Shown here piece by piece: positions 8,918-17,279 of a stretch of DNA of 64,000 nucleotides. The position numbers and the translations under genes were made by a program. How positions within the stretch are numbered: position 1 is the stretch's first letter; every line of letters starts with the position of its first letter. The notes under the pieces are model-generated. The model was given only the letters and a program-made list of their open reading frames with translations. It searched no databases and was not told where the DNA came from. The DNA is taken from NCBI GenBank assembly GCA_024280155.1, contig JAJRQQ010000028.1:1-64000 (forward strand), given 5' to 3'. Origin of the DNA: Bacteroidota bacterium (GTDB lineage Bacteria > Bacteroidota > Bacteroidia > Flavobacteriales_D > Crocinitomicaceae).

Positions 8918-9391
8918 TTACATATCTTTTCCAAAAGTGTGAATGTCATTGTGGTTGTATTCGATTTTATCTTTAATAATTTTAATAGTTTGTGCTAAAA
9001 TAAAAAGGTCTTGGGTAGAATTATGTTTTAACCATGCCCAACTTGACTGTTCATTCTCTACAGCTAAAGCAATGTGGTAAAGTGTCTCGAAATTATGTGT
9101 TAGCAACCATTTTTGTGCACTTTCAATTCCTTCAGCAGCATTAATCATTGCCATCAGATGAGGGTAACCATTTTGTTGTAACCAATCTCTAGCGTCATTT
9201 CGAAGGTATATAGCAAATGTTGCCATCGCTAATTCTTCATAACCATTTTCTTTTAACCAAGCGGTGATTTTATCGTTCCCTTCAATGGACTTTGCCCAAG
9301 CAAGTATTATTTTTGAAGGATAATTGATGGCTTTCATCGGTGTCACTTTTACCTGACGAGCATCCGGTTTCCTTTTCTTTTTTTGAACCAA
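8918..9391 (-). CDS. Hypothetical protein built of 25-residue helical repeats
   Basis: The 157-residue protein has a basic N terminus (MVQKKKRKPDARQ) and then at least four units of exactly 25 residues starting with WL: WLKENGYEEL, WLQQNGYPHL, WLLTHNFETL and WLKHNSTQDL. A fifth, partial unit (INYPSKIILAW) comes before them. Each unit looks like two short helices, suggesting a small alpha solenoid. There is no signal peptide or transmembrane segment, so it is probably cytoplasmic. It follows the SpmA/SpmB fusion by 4 bp and is likely co-transcribed. I do not recognise the family; a binding role is the natural guess. Confidence 0.8.
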   Translation of the reverse strand: MVQKKKRKPDARQVKVTPMKAINYPSKIILAWAKSIEGNDKITAWLKENGYEELAMATFAIYLRNDARDWLQQNGYPHLMAMINAAEGIESAQKWLLTHNFETLYHIALAVENEQSSWAWLKHNSTQDLFILAQTIKIIKDKIEYNHNDIHTFGKDM

Positions 9392-9395
9392 CCCA

Positions 9396-10622
9396 TTATG
9401 CGTAGAATAAATATGAGATGAATATTGCAGCAGTTATTCCAATAAAATCGGCAATTAAACCTGCTGTTACAGCATAGCGAGAATTTTTAATTTTCACAGA
9501 ACCAAAGTAAACGGCTAAAACATAGAAAGTTGTTTCAGTGCTCCCTTGAAAAGTGGCTGCAATTTTTTCTTGCAAAGAATCGATACCATAATGATCCATT
9601 ATTTCTAAATAGGCACCTCTTGCTCCACTTCCGCTGAGTGGCTTCATGAATGCAACGGGTAAGGCATCTATCCATTCGGTAACGGTTACTCCTCCGTATA
9701 TAGCAACTGCTTTTATTCCGTCTAATAAACCATCCAATGCACCGGAAGCACGGAATACAGCAATAGCAGCAAGCATAGCAATCAAATAAGGAATAATGCT
9801 AATAGCAACTTGAAAACCGTCTTTTGCTCCTTCGATGAATGATTCGTACACATTGACTTTCTTTCGGTGTGCCATTAGAATAAATGTGATGACAATGAGA
9901 AAAATAAGCAAATTCCCTCCAACCTTTGAGATTACTTCACTGTGTTCGGGGTGGGTAATTACATAGTAAAGTAACCCCGCAATGAATAAAGTTGCTGATC
10001 CAACGTAAGCTAAAATTACTTTGTTGAATAAGTTTATTTTTTGACGAATTGCAACGTAAATTAACCCACCGAGTGATGCAATGAATGTAGAAATTAGAAT
10101 GGGAAGGAAAACGGCTGTAGGTGATTCTGAACCTGCTCGATATGCAAAAATTGTGACTGGAATTATGGTTAAACCACTCGTGTTTAAAACCAAAAACATT
10201 ATTTGTGCATTGGTTGCTTTCTCTTTTTCGGGATTCAATTCTTGCAATTCTTTCATTGCTTTTAAACCAAGTGGAGTGGCTGAATTATCAAGACCAAGCA
10301 TATTTGCACTGAAATTCATCATCATTGAACCAACTGCAGGATGATCTTTCGGAACTTCTGGGAATAAACGAGAGAATAGGGGAGAAACAATTTTTGTGAG
10401 TTTTTTAACAGCTCCACCATTTTCACCGATTTTCATAATTCCCATCCACAAGCAGATTACACCGGTTAAAGAAAGTGAAATTTCAAACCCAGTAGTTGCC
10501 GAACCCATCAAAGCATCAACAATGTTCTTGAAGATTTCCACATCTTGCCAGAATATAAGTTTACTCAAAGCAACAACTGTTGCGATGATAAACATACTGA
10601 CCCAAATTTTATTTAAAATCAT
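9396..10622 (-). CDS. Fused SpmA/SpmB nucleoside-recognition-domain membrane protein
   Basis: The 408-residue integral membrane protein is a head-to-tail fusion. Residues 1-200 match SpmA (ICLWMGIMKIGENGGAV, MNFSANMLGLDNSATPLG). Residues 210-408 match SpmB (YGGVTVTEWIDALPVAFMKP, LSGSGARGAYLEIM, FQGSTETTFYVL). In Bacillus the separate proteins take part in spore maturation; in non-sporing Bacteroidota the fusion is common and its role is unknown, perhaps transport. The repeat protein at 8918 lies 4 bp downstream. Confidence 0.85.
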   Translation of the reverse strand: MILNKIWVSMFIIATVVALSKLIFWQDVEIFKNIVDALMGSATTGFEISLSLTGVICLWMGIMKIGENGGAVKKLTKIVSPLFSRLFPEVPKDHPAVGSMMMNFSANMLGLDNSATPLGLKAMKELQELNPEKEKATNAQIMFLVLNTSGLTIIPVTIFAYRAGSESPTAVFLPILISTFIASLGGLIYVAIRQKINLFNKVILAYVGSATLFIAGLLYYVITHPEHSEVISKVGGNLLIFLIVITFILMAHRKKVNVYESFIEGAKDGFQVAISIIPYLIAMLAAIAVFRASGALDGLLDGIKAVAIYGGVTVTEWIDALPVAFMKPLSGSGARGAYLEIMDHYGIDSLQEKIAATFQGSTETTFYVLAVYFGSVKIKNSRYAVTAGLIADFIGITAAIFISYLFYA

Positions 10623-10745
10623 ACTTCAAATATCTGAAAATTAATGCAATTAAATTCGTTTGATTGGAGGAAGTATCAACAATCGGGTAGTGAAAAGAGG
10701 CAAAAGTAAAGAGTTAATCAGAGTACTGAGAACTCATTCTTCATT

Positions 10746-11369
10746 TTATATTGAGCCTGGCGAAATATCATTTTTCATTTCTCTTGTACTATTCACAAAA
10801 TTCTCAATCAAAATATTCCCATGATTTCCTGACACTTCTGGATGAAATTGTACGCCATAAATAGGACGATTTTCGTGTTGCATTACTTCGTTTATACATG
10901 CGTCGGAAGAGGCAATTAATTGAAAGTTTGGTGGAATGGAAATCGATTCGCAATGATCTTCCATCATCTCAATTTCATCTGGGAGTCGGTTGAATAGAAT
11001 GCAATCTTCAAAAGCTTCTACGGTTTGCCAATCTCTATCTTCTCTCATTCTTGAAGCAGATGCACCAAACAATAATCCGATTAATTGATGACCGAAACAA
11101 ATCCCTAAAATGGGAAGCTTTGTGTCTTTTATCCATTCTACTTTTTTTAAATAAGGCGAAGGATCGATCTCTGTAACGAGGATTGGTGCACCGGAAATAA
11201 TCACTCCATTGATGTTTTTCAAATCTTCTTCGGTAAAATCGAGGAGCTTACATGTAGTAACGTCCATATATTCATCAACGATTTGAGAAATGTAGGGAGT
11301 TTTATTACTTCCGCAGTCGATAACGAGAATTTTTGGTTGCTTCATGTTTTTAATATTCAAGTTTTCCAA
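10746..11369 (-). CDS. Class I glutamine amidotransferase-like protein
   Basis: The frame has the GATase triad: ILGICFGHQ supplies the nucleophile cysteine and VQFHPEVSG the histidine and glutamate. It resembles the amidotransferase domain of GMP synthase (IDCGSNKTPYISQIVDEYMD) without a synthetase domain, so it may hydrolyse a gamma-glutamyl substrate or pair with another subunit. The frame opens at 11369, overlapping the YciO gene by 20 bp, but the ATG at 11345 (MKQPKILVIDCG) gives the usual N terminus and is the likelier start. Confidence 0.8.
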   Translation of the reverse strand: MENLNIKNMKQPKILVIDCGSNKTPYISQIVDEYMDVTTCKLLDFTEEDLKNINGVIISGAPILVTEIDPSPYLKKVEWIKDTKLPILGICFGHQLIGLLFGASASRMREDRDWQTVEAFEDCILFNRLPDEIEMMEDHCESISIPPNFQLIASSDACINEVMQHENRPIYGVQFHPEVSGNHGNILIENFVNSTREMKNDISPGSI

Positions 11370-11967
11370 TTCCTTCTCGTATAATTACAGGTTCTCCAGA
11401 AGTTAAATCAACTACGGTTGAGGTTTCTAATCTTCCTTGTCCACCATCAATTATCAGTTCCACTTTATCGTCAAAACGTTCATATATAACATAAGGGTCG
11501 ATGAAATAATCTTTAATGGAGTCTTCTTCATCGTGCAAAGACGTTGTTGCAATTGGGCTACCAAGTTCTTTGACAATTTCTTGGATAATGCTATTGTCAG
11601 GTACTCTAATTCCAATTTCTTTTCTTTTTGTGTCGAATAATCGAGGAATCTCATTTGTTGCTTGAAGAATAAAAGTGAATGCTCCTGGAAGTGACTTGTT
11701 CAATAATTTAAAAACCGGTCGGTCGATGTGTTTTACATACTCTGAAAGATGTTTTAAGTCGTGACAGATGATGGAAAATCTTGTTTTCTTGAGTTTTAAT
11801 CCTTTAAAAGATGCCAAAGCATTCATTGCTTTTTTATTTTTCAAATCGCAACCAATCGCATAAACGGTATCCGTTGGAAAAATAATTAGCCCACCTTTCT
11901 GTAAAATTTGAACCGCTTGTTGAATCAAACGAGAATCAATGTTGTTTGGATTTATTTCTACGAGCAT
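11350..11967 (-). CDS. Sua5/YciO/YrdC-family protein, probable threonylcarbamoyl-AMP synthase
   Basis: The 205-residue protein has the family core GGLIIFPTDTVYAIGCDL, the basic segment KKTRFSIICHDL, and SPIATTSLHDEE. Family members use threonine, bicarbonate and ATP to make threonylcarbamoyl-AMP for the t6A modification of tRNA. Length and the C terminus (TSTVVDLTSGEPVIIREG) match the YciO branch, whose role is less certain than that of TsaC. A TATCTTTA -7 box lies 17 bp upstream of the ATG. Confidence 0.85.
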   Translation of the reverse strand: MLVEINPNNIDSRLIQQAVQILQKGGLIIFPTDTVYAIGCDLKNKKAMNALASFKGLKLKKTRFSIICHDLKHLSEYVKHIDRPVFKLLNKSLPGAFTFILQATNEIPRLFDTKRKEIGIRVPDNSIIQEIVKELGSPIATTSLHDEEDSIKDYFIDPYVIYERFDDKVELIIDGGQGRLETSTVVDLTSGEPVIIREGIGKLEY

Positions 11968-11984
11968 TAGTTTGGTTTTAATTA

Positions 11985-11992
11985 TAAAGATA
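11985..11992 (-). promoter_or_regulatory. -7 promoter box (TATCTTTA) upstream of the YciO/Sua5 gene
   Basis: The box matches the Bacteroidota consensus TAnnTTTG at seven of eight positions and lies 17 bp before the ATG at 11967. Confidence 0.5.
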
Positions 11993-12164
11993 AGAATATA
12001 ATCTACAAATAAAAAGAGAAATGTTGGTTTAGAATATCAAGAATAAACGAATTATATAAACATACACGAATCTATGTGAAAAATTCTCTGTGTCACAAAA
12101 TAATGTCTGTTTGCAGAGTTTTCACGAGGAGAATTATCAAGCTACTCGCATTTCTTGCTCAAAA

Positions 12165-13280
12165 TTATTCTTTCACAACCTCGCACGAAATTGCATAATG
12201 ATCACTCAAGGCTGCTTCTTGAATGGAGAAATTCGTTGCTTTCAATTCTTTCGAGTGGAAAATATAATCAATTCTTCCGATGGGTATTTTACCTGCGTAT
12301 GTGCTGCCAATTCCAAAGGAAGATTCGCGAAACGCATCATTGAGTACAGCGTTAAATTGGTTGTAAACGTATGACATTGGTGTGTCATTAAAATCACCAC
12401 AAACAATAACAGGGTAAGGTGAATCTTTTATGTGATCCACGACTTTTTTTGCTTGTTTTGCACGAATTGGGTAAGAATGAAGGACTTTTCGAAGGAGACC
12501 TAAAAATTTATCTTTATTCTCTGTGTTGGTTAAATTTTCTTCACTGAATAAAGCATACTCATCTTCTCCAAAGCGAATAGATTGCAAATGGATATTGTAG
12601 ATCCTAAATGTATCTTTGTTTTTGACAATATCTGCATAAATACAGTAGTTGAAACTCTTGTCTTGTTTTTCAAAATCGATATCACCCTTGTTAATTATTG
12701 GGAATTTTGAAAAAAGTGCAACGCCAAATGATTGACGGTTTCCGAACTGTTTGGCAAATTTCTCGTGGTGGTATTTAGTTCCTAAAATTTGAATAATGGA
12801 ATCTTTAGTAATGTAATCTCTTTTCTTCTTCTTGTAAAATTCTTGAAAACAAACGACTTCGGGCTGTTCTGTTCTTAAAAAATCGAAAACAGCATTCTTT
12901 GTGTCTTGATTTCTGCTTGAAATGGTTGAGTATAAACCAAATAATTGAACATTGTAGCTCATGATTTTTAATGTTGTCCCACTCTTTTTTACAGTTTCTG
13001 AGCCAAAAGAGAATGTCCTGAAATGTAAAGTTCCACCGAGTAGAATAACGACGATAATACTCCATACCCATTTTGAATGAGCAAATATCCAGAAAATAAG
13101 AAGGAGGATTGTTCCTGTGAATATAAAAGGATAAGCCAATCCGAAAAATGGAATTATTTTTATGGTTTCTGGGTGTAAAAAAGGACTGGAATAGGAGAAG
13201 AGTAGGGCGAATAGGTTGAAAAGAGTGATTAATCCTATCCAAAGTCGCCAACTTACAAGCTTTGAGAGAAATCTTCCCAT
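12165..13280 (-). CDS. Membrane-anchored endonuclease/exonuclease/phosphatase-family protein
   Basis: The 371-residue protein has three hydrophobic helices in the first 90 residues and an EEP domain after them. Catalytic signatures are VVCFQEFY (metal-binding Glu), NIHLQS, VIVCGDFNDTP and the closing SDHYAIS. EEP proteins cleave phosphodiesters or phosphomonoesters of nucleic acids, lipids or inositol phosphates; this membrane-bound form is usual in Bacteroidota and its substrate is unknown. It is last in the mutL-rhomboid operon (2-bp gap to the preceding rhomboid). Confidence 0.85.
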   Translation of the reverse strand: MGRFLSKLVSWRLWIGLITLFNLFALLFSYSSPFLHPETIKIIPFFGLAYPFIFTGTILLLIFWIFAHSKWVWSIIVVILLGGTLHFRTFSFGSETVKKSGTTLKIMSYNVQLFGLYSTISSRNQDTKNAVFDFLRTEQPEVVCFQEFYKKKKRDYITKDSIIQILGTKYHHEKFAKQFGNRQSFGVALFSKFPIINKGDIDFEKQDKSFNYCIYADIVKNKDTFRIYNIHLQSIRFGEDEYALFSEENLTNTENKDKFLGLLRKVLHSYPIRAKQAKKVVDHIKDSPYPVIVCGDFNDTPMSYVYNQFNAVLNDAFRESSFGIGSTYAGKIPIGRIDYIFHSKELKATNFSIQEAALSDHYAISCEVVKE

Positions 13281-13282
13281 TC

Positions 13283-14194
13283 TTATTTTTTACTTTGATT
13301 AAAAAGAATGTCTTTCTCTTTTTTGCTCAATGATTCATAGCCAGATTTAGAAATTTTGTCGAGTATTTTATCAATAATTTCTTGTTTTCGTTTCTTCTCA
13401 ATATTGTAATCTTCATCGGTTTTCGTTCTTCTATTGCTAGATTTCCCTCCCTTTTTTACCCTGAATTTTGGCTTCGTCTTCTTACTGAAAATACTTTGAA
13501 TAAAATACTGAACAACATTGACAACATTGGTGGAGGAATGTAAATTCTGAATGGACCAAATTCCAAAAATAGCTCCTCCTAAATGAGCGAAATGTGCCGT
13601 ACCATCACTCGAACTTAAATTGAATAAATCAGAGAGAATAAATATTGCACCTAAAATAATTAGTCGAACAGGGAAAACGCCGAATAGATTTACTTTTAAA
13701 TTGGGGCGGAAAAAGGCAATAGCGATGAAAATTGCCATCACTGAACCTGAAGCACCAACAATTGTAGCACTCGTCATTTGCATGCTTGGGAAAATAAGGT
13801 GCGCGAGAATTTCTAAAACTCCGCCTAATAGTCCACCAAGAATATAAGTGTAGAGTAATCGTGAAGAATTGAAGAGCTGCTCGAATAATTTTCCTGCAAA
13901 ATACAACATCACCATGTTCCAGATAAGATGCCAAGCACCAAAGTGCGTGAACATGTAGGTGAAAAGTCCCCAAGGGTGCGTGATGAATTCTGTTGTATCA
14001 GTGTAAAGAACAACGATGTGAGAAGCAACTCCCCATGTGAACTCTCCAGAGGACCAACCAAATAGTTGTGAGAAAACTTCTAGAATTCTAAGTCCTAGAA
14101 AAACGACGACGTTAATGAAAATCAATTTGATGGTCATTCCACCATTTGCAAGTTGATAACGAAACGATTCTATGAAAGTTAGTTGTTTTTGCAT
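13283..14194 (-). CDS. Rhomboid-family intramembrane serine protease
   Basis: The 303-residue protein has six membrane helices. The catalytic serine is in GASGSVMAI and the histidine in HFAHLGGAIFG; the helix-2 segment HFGAWHLIWNMVMLYF is typical. A basic cytoplasmic tail of about 90 residues (KKTKPKFRVKKGGKSSNRR) follows the membrane domain. Rhomboids cut single-pass membrane proteins within the bilayer. It is directly next to a second rhomboid (1-bp gap). Confidence 0.9.
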   Translation of the reverse strand: MQKQLTFIESFRYQLANGGMTIKLIFINVVVFLGLRILEVFSQLFGWSSGEFTWGVASHIVVLYTDTTEFITHPWGLFTYMFTHFGAWHLIWNMVMLYFAGKLFEQLFNSSRLLYTYILGGLLGGVLEILAHLIFPSMQMTSATIVGASGSVMAIFIAIAFFRPNLKVNLFGVFPVRLIILGAIFILSDLFNLSSSDGTAHFAHLGGAIFGIWSIQNLHSSTNVVNVVQYFIQSIFSKKTKPKFRVKKGGKSSNRRTKTDEDYNIEKKRKQEIIDKILDKISKSGYESLSKKEKDILFNQSKK

Positions 14195-14195
14195 A

Positions 14196-14945
14196 TTAGT
14201 AAAAGTTTTGTCTGTCTTTTTTACGCCAAATTAAAACAAGGATAATTCCAACAATTGCACCGCCGACGTGTGCAAGATGAGCAATAGAATCTCCCGGTTG
14301 AGAGAAGCTGTTGTACACTTCCAACGCAATATAACCACCTATTAAATATTTTGCTTTGATTGGAATAGGAGGGAATATAAGCATTAATTCTGTGTTTGGG
14401 AATAGCACCCCAAATCCAGCAAGTAAACCAAAAACAGCTCCAGATGCACCTAACATTGTACTCTGTGTGTAATTCACATAGCTTTGTACAATTACTTGAC
14501 TGTGTGCAGAATGAAGTTGAATATTTTGTAGCATACCAGAAGTGATTTGATGGTCTAATTCGGTTAAATTATAACCATCCGCAACGAGTTGTTGTTTTAA
14601 TTCAAGAATATTTAGGAAGCCAACACCGTTGTACAAGAAGAAAGCTCCCAATCCAGATGCCATGTAGAATATAAAGTATTTTTTACCTCCCCAAAGACGT
14701 TCAAGATGTCCACCAAACATAACCATCAAAAGCATGTTAAATAATATGTGCATAAAGTTGGTTGGACTATGCATAAACATATAGGTGATAACTTGGTAAG
14801 GTTGGAAATTCGCGGTTCCCATGTAATGTGTTCCTAAAATTTCGGTTAAATCAATGCCTTTCGAACCTAATACAAGTGTTGCGATAAAGAATAAAACATT
14901 CAATATCAGTAGGTTTTTAGTAACTGGAGGTATATTGTTAAACAT
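14196..14945 (-). CDS. Rhomboid-family intramembrane serine protease
   Basis: The 249-residue protein has the rhomboid helix-2 motif NFMHILFNMLLMVMFGG, the serine motif GASGAVFGLL and the histidine motif HLAHVGGAIVG. A long loop between the second and third helices (about residues 107-150) is unusual next to the minimal fold. It lies 3 bp after mutL and is translated with the following rhomboid. Substrates are unknown. Confidence 0.9.
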   Translation of the reverse strand: MFNNIPPVTKNLLILNVLFFIATLVLGSKGIDLTEILGTHYMGTANFQPYQVITYMFMHSPTNFMHILFNMLLMVMFGGHLERLWGGKKYFIFYMASGLGAFFLYNGVGFLNILELKQQLVADGYNLTELDHQITSGMLQNIQLHSAHSQVIVQSYVNYTQSTMLGASGAVFGLLAGFGVLFPNTELMLIFPPIPIKAKYLIGGYIALEVYNSFSQPGDSIAHLAHVGGAIVGIILVLIWRKKDRQNFY

Positions 14946-14948
14946 TTC

Positions 14949-16808
14949 TTAGTTAAATTTTTGACCAATTTCATCCAGTGAAATGGTTTCGATTATTTTT
15001 TTATTTCTTGGAGAATATGTGTGGTTTTCACATTGAAAAAGTTGATCAATCAATGCTTGAATAGCTTCATTTGTATTTAAAATCAGTTTTTTCATCGATG
15101 CAGAAACAGCAATGGCTAAAATTAAAGAATGAGCAACATCTCCTTTCTCAATATCTTGATAAGCTACTGTGTTGAATATTTCATCGATGGCTTTGGATAT
15201 GGATTCATCTTGTAAAACTGAAGGTACAGCAGAAACTTTCAAGATACCTTTCTCAATTTCTCCATTAAATCCTAGTTGTTTTAATAGTGATTGATTTTCA
15301 TTCCAATATTGTGTCTCATTCTTTGAAACCTCTTTTTCAAAAGGGAAAAGTAAAGACTGTGAATCAATGGGGTTTGAAATAAATCGATTAAATGTCTCTG
15401 TATAAACAATTTGTTCGATTGCTCTGCGTGCATGGATGAGCATTAATCCTGATTTACTTGAAAATATAATGTAACTACCTTTTATAATGAAAGATTGTTC
15501 ATTCTCTTTAAAATCTTCAAATGGAATTTCTACTTTCTCTTCCTCAATGTTATTTTCTTCCTCTATGGTGTAGAAATTCTCCCAATCACTTGGTGTAGAT
15601 GTGTCTTTGCCAAATCCTTGATTTGTTATTGCTTCAGAATAATCTTTTTTTGCACCAGAATTATTTGCTCGAGTCGTAGTTGAAGAGGGAGAGAATGGAT
15701 TAAAGGTTTCATCGATAGAAATACTGGGCTCAATCGGTGTTTGCTTTCGCATCGATAAAGGGATGTTAAAACTATTTTCTTGTTCGAACTCAATTGTCGG
15801 AGCGATATTATATTTACCTAGAGCTAAACGGATGCTACTCAGGACAATGGAGTAAATGTATTTTTCTTCTTCAAATTTAATTTCAGTTTTAGTTGGATGC
15901 ACATTAACATCAATTCTCTGAGGGTCAACTTGTAAAAATAGAAAATAACCTGGGAAAGTACGGTCTTTTAATAAACCGTCAAATGCTTTTGAAACAGCAT
16001 GATTGAAATAAGAACTTTTAAAATATCGGTCATTCACAAAAAGAAATTGCCCACCTCTCGTTTTTCTTGAAAACTCAGGCTTAAGAACATATCCTTTTAG
16101 GTTAACAATGTCTGATGTTTCTTCTATCGGCACCAATCGATCGTTAAAATTAGGACCGAGCACCTGAACAATTCTTTTTCTTAAAACAGTTGGAGGGAAG
16201 ATGTATATATCGTTTTCATTGTGTTTTAAAGTCAAATGAATGCTTGGGTGAGCAAGAGCAATGCGTTCAAACTCATCCTGTATGTGTTTGAATTCAGTAG
16301 AATCTTTCTTTAAGAAATTCCTTCGAGCAGGAACGTTGTAGAACAAGTTCTTTATTTCAAAAGAAGTTCCTTTTGGGCAAACCGTATCCTCATTGGATTT
16401 GATTTGACTTCCTTCGATGACAATGCTACGACCAACTTCATCGTCTTCTTGTTTTGTTCTCATTTCTACGTGAGCAATCGCAGCAATTGAGGCCAAAGCT
16501 TCTCCACGAAATCCTTTTGTTGTTAATGCAAATAAATCATTTGCATTACGGATTTTACTTGTTGCATGACGTTGAAAACAGAGTAAGGCATCTGAAGATG
16601 ACATTCCGTTGCCATTATCAACAACTTGAATGAGGGTGTTTCCAGCATCTTTTATATTGATATCGACTTTTGTTGCACCCGCATCAATAGAATTCTCTAA
16701 TAATTCTTTTACAACAGATGCAGGTCGTTGAATTACTTCGCCGGCAGCAATTTGATTCGCAATGTGATCAGGTAGTAATTGTATTAAATCGCTCATTCTT
16801 TTTACCAA
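14949..16808 (-). CDS. mutL: DNA mismatch repair protein MutL
   Basis: The 619-residue protein has the GHKL ATPase motifs AAGEVIQRPASVVKELLENS, DNGNGM and TKGFRGEALASI in residues 10-110, and a dimerization domain at the C terminus. MutL links MutS recognition to excision. In nuclease-active MutL the C-terminal domain has DQHA(X)2E(X)4E; here the aligned stretch reads LIHARRAIEQIVY, so the Asp, Gln and His are replaced. The gene overlaps the upstream small membrane protein by 7 bp; MSDLIQ at 16796 is the likelier start. Acidic linker residues lie around 380-430. Confidence 0.95.
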   Translation of the reverse strand: MVKRMSDLIQLLPDHIANQIAAGEVIQRPASVVKELLENSIDAGATKVDINIKDAGNTLIQVVDNGNGMSSSDALLCFQRHATSKIRNANDLFALTTKGFRGEALASIAAIAHVEMRTKQEDDEVGRSIVIEGSQIKSNEDTVCPKGTSFEIKNLFYNVPARRNFLKKDSTEFKHIQDEFERIALAHPSIHLTLKHNENDIYIFPPTVLRKRIVQVLGPNFNDRLVPIEETSDIVNLKGYVLKPEFSRKTRGGQFLFVNDRYFKSSYFNHAVSKAFDGLLKDRTFPGYFLFLQVDPQRIDVNVHPTKTEIKFEEEKYIYSIVLSSIRLALGKYNIAPTIEFEQENSFNIPLSMRKQTPIEPSISIDETFNPFSPSSTTTRANNSGAKKDYSEAITNQGFGKDTSTPSDWENFYTIEEENNIEEEKVEIPFEDFKENEQSFIIKGSYIIFSSKSGLMLIHARRAIEQIVYTETFNRFISNPIDSQSLLFPFEKEVSKNETQYWNENQSLLKQLGFNGEIEKGILKVSAVPSVLQDESISKAIDEIFNTVAYQDIEKGDVAHSLILAIAVSASMKKLILNTNEAIQALIDQLFQCENHTYSPRNKKIIETISLDEIGQKFN

Positions 16809-17125
16809 AGTTTTTTTACGACAGTATCAACTTCATCTACACCATTGAAAACGAAATAGCCTAATGCGACGATGATTAGGATAAGTAGAAGTATTCTGTA
16901 ATTCGAAGTTCTTTTTGCGTCTTGACGGTATTGAGCACGACTGTATTCACCTTTGATTGAATCTCTGAAAATCTCTTTTCGTCGTACGCCACTCGTGTCT
17001 TTATCCTCTAATTCTTTGAATAATTTCTTTTTGGCCGCAAGTTCTTCTTTGCGTTCATCATAATATCGCGGATTATAATTGAATCTTTGATTCTCGATGG
17101 TTTTATTTAGAAATCGTATTTTCAT
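16802..17125 (-). CDS. Small basic membrane protein upstream of mutL
   Basis: The 107-residue protein has a charged N-terminal region (YYDERKEELAAKKKLFKELE) and one C-terminal transmembrane helix (ILLLILIIVALGYFVF, about 80-95). It is probably tail-anchored with the basic part in the cytoplasm. It opens the mutL operon and its stop overlaps the mutL frame. I do not recognise a function. Confidence 0.75.
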   Translation of the reverse strand: MKIRFLNKTIENQRFNYNPRYYDERKEELAAKKKLFKELEDKDTSGVRRKEIFRDSIKGEYSRAQYRQDAKRTSNYRILLLILIIVALGYFVFNGVDEVDTVVKKLW

Positions 17126-17132
17126 ATTGACA

Positions 17133-17140
17133 CAAAGATA
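17133..17140 (-). promoter_or_regulatory. -7 promoter box (TATCTTTG) for the mutL operon
   Basis: Exact match to TAnnTTTG, only 7 bp before the ATG at 17125. If used, the transcript would have almost no leader. Confidence 0.55.
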
Positions 17141-17255
17141 ATGATTATTACTTTGTTCCTTTTAGAATAAATGTTAAGAATGGCTGAATAACTTAAAAAA
17201 CGTTCAATTGTTGATAAAGTTTGCTAAAAATTCAATAAAAGGTCTAATTCTATCG

Positions 17256-17263
17256 TATTTTTG
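17256..17263 (+). promoter_or_regulatory. -7 promoter box (TATTTTTG) for the oxidoreductase gene
   Basis: Exact match to TAnnTTTG, 16 bp before the ATG at 17280. Its presence supports 17280, not a later codon, as the true start. Confidence 0.55.
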
Positions 17264-17279
17264 TAAAAAAGAATTTGAT

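Noticed and set aside
12090-12374. Plus-strand open frame over the 3' end of the EEP gene
   Set aside because: It overlaps conserved EEP motifs (GDFND, SDH) on the other strand, so it is a shadow frame.
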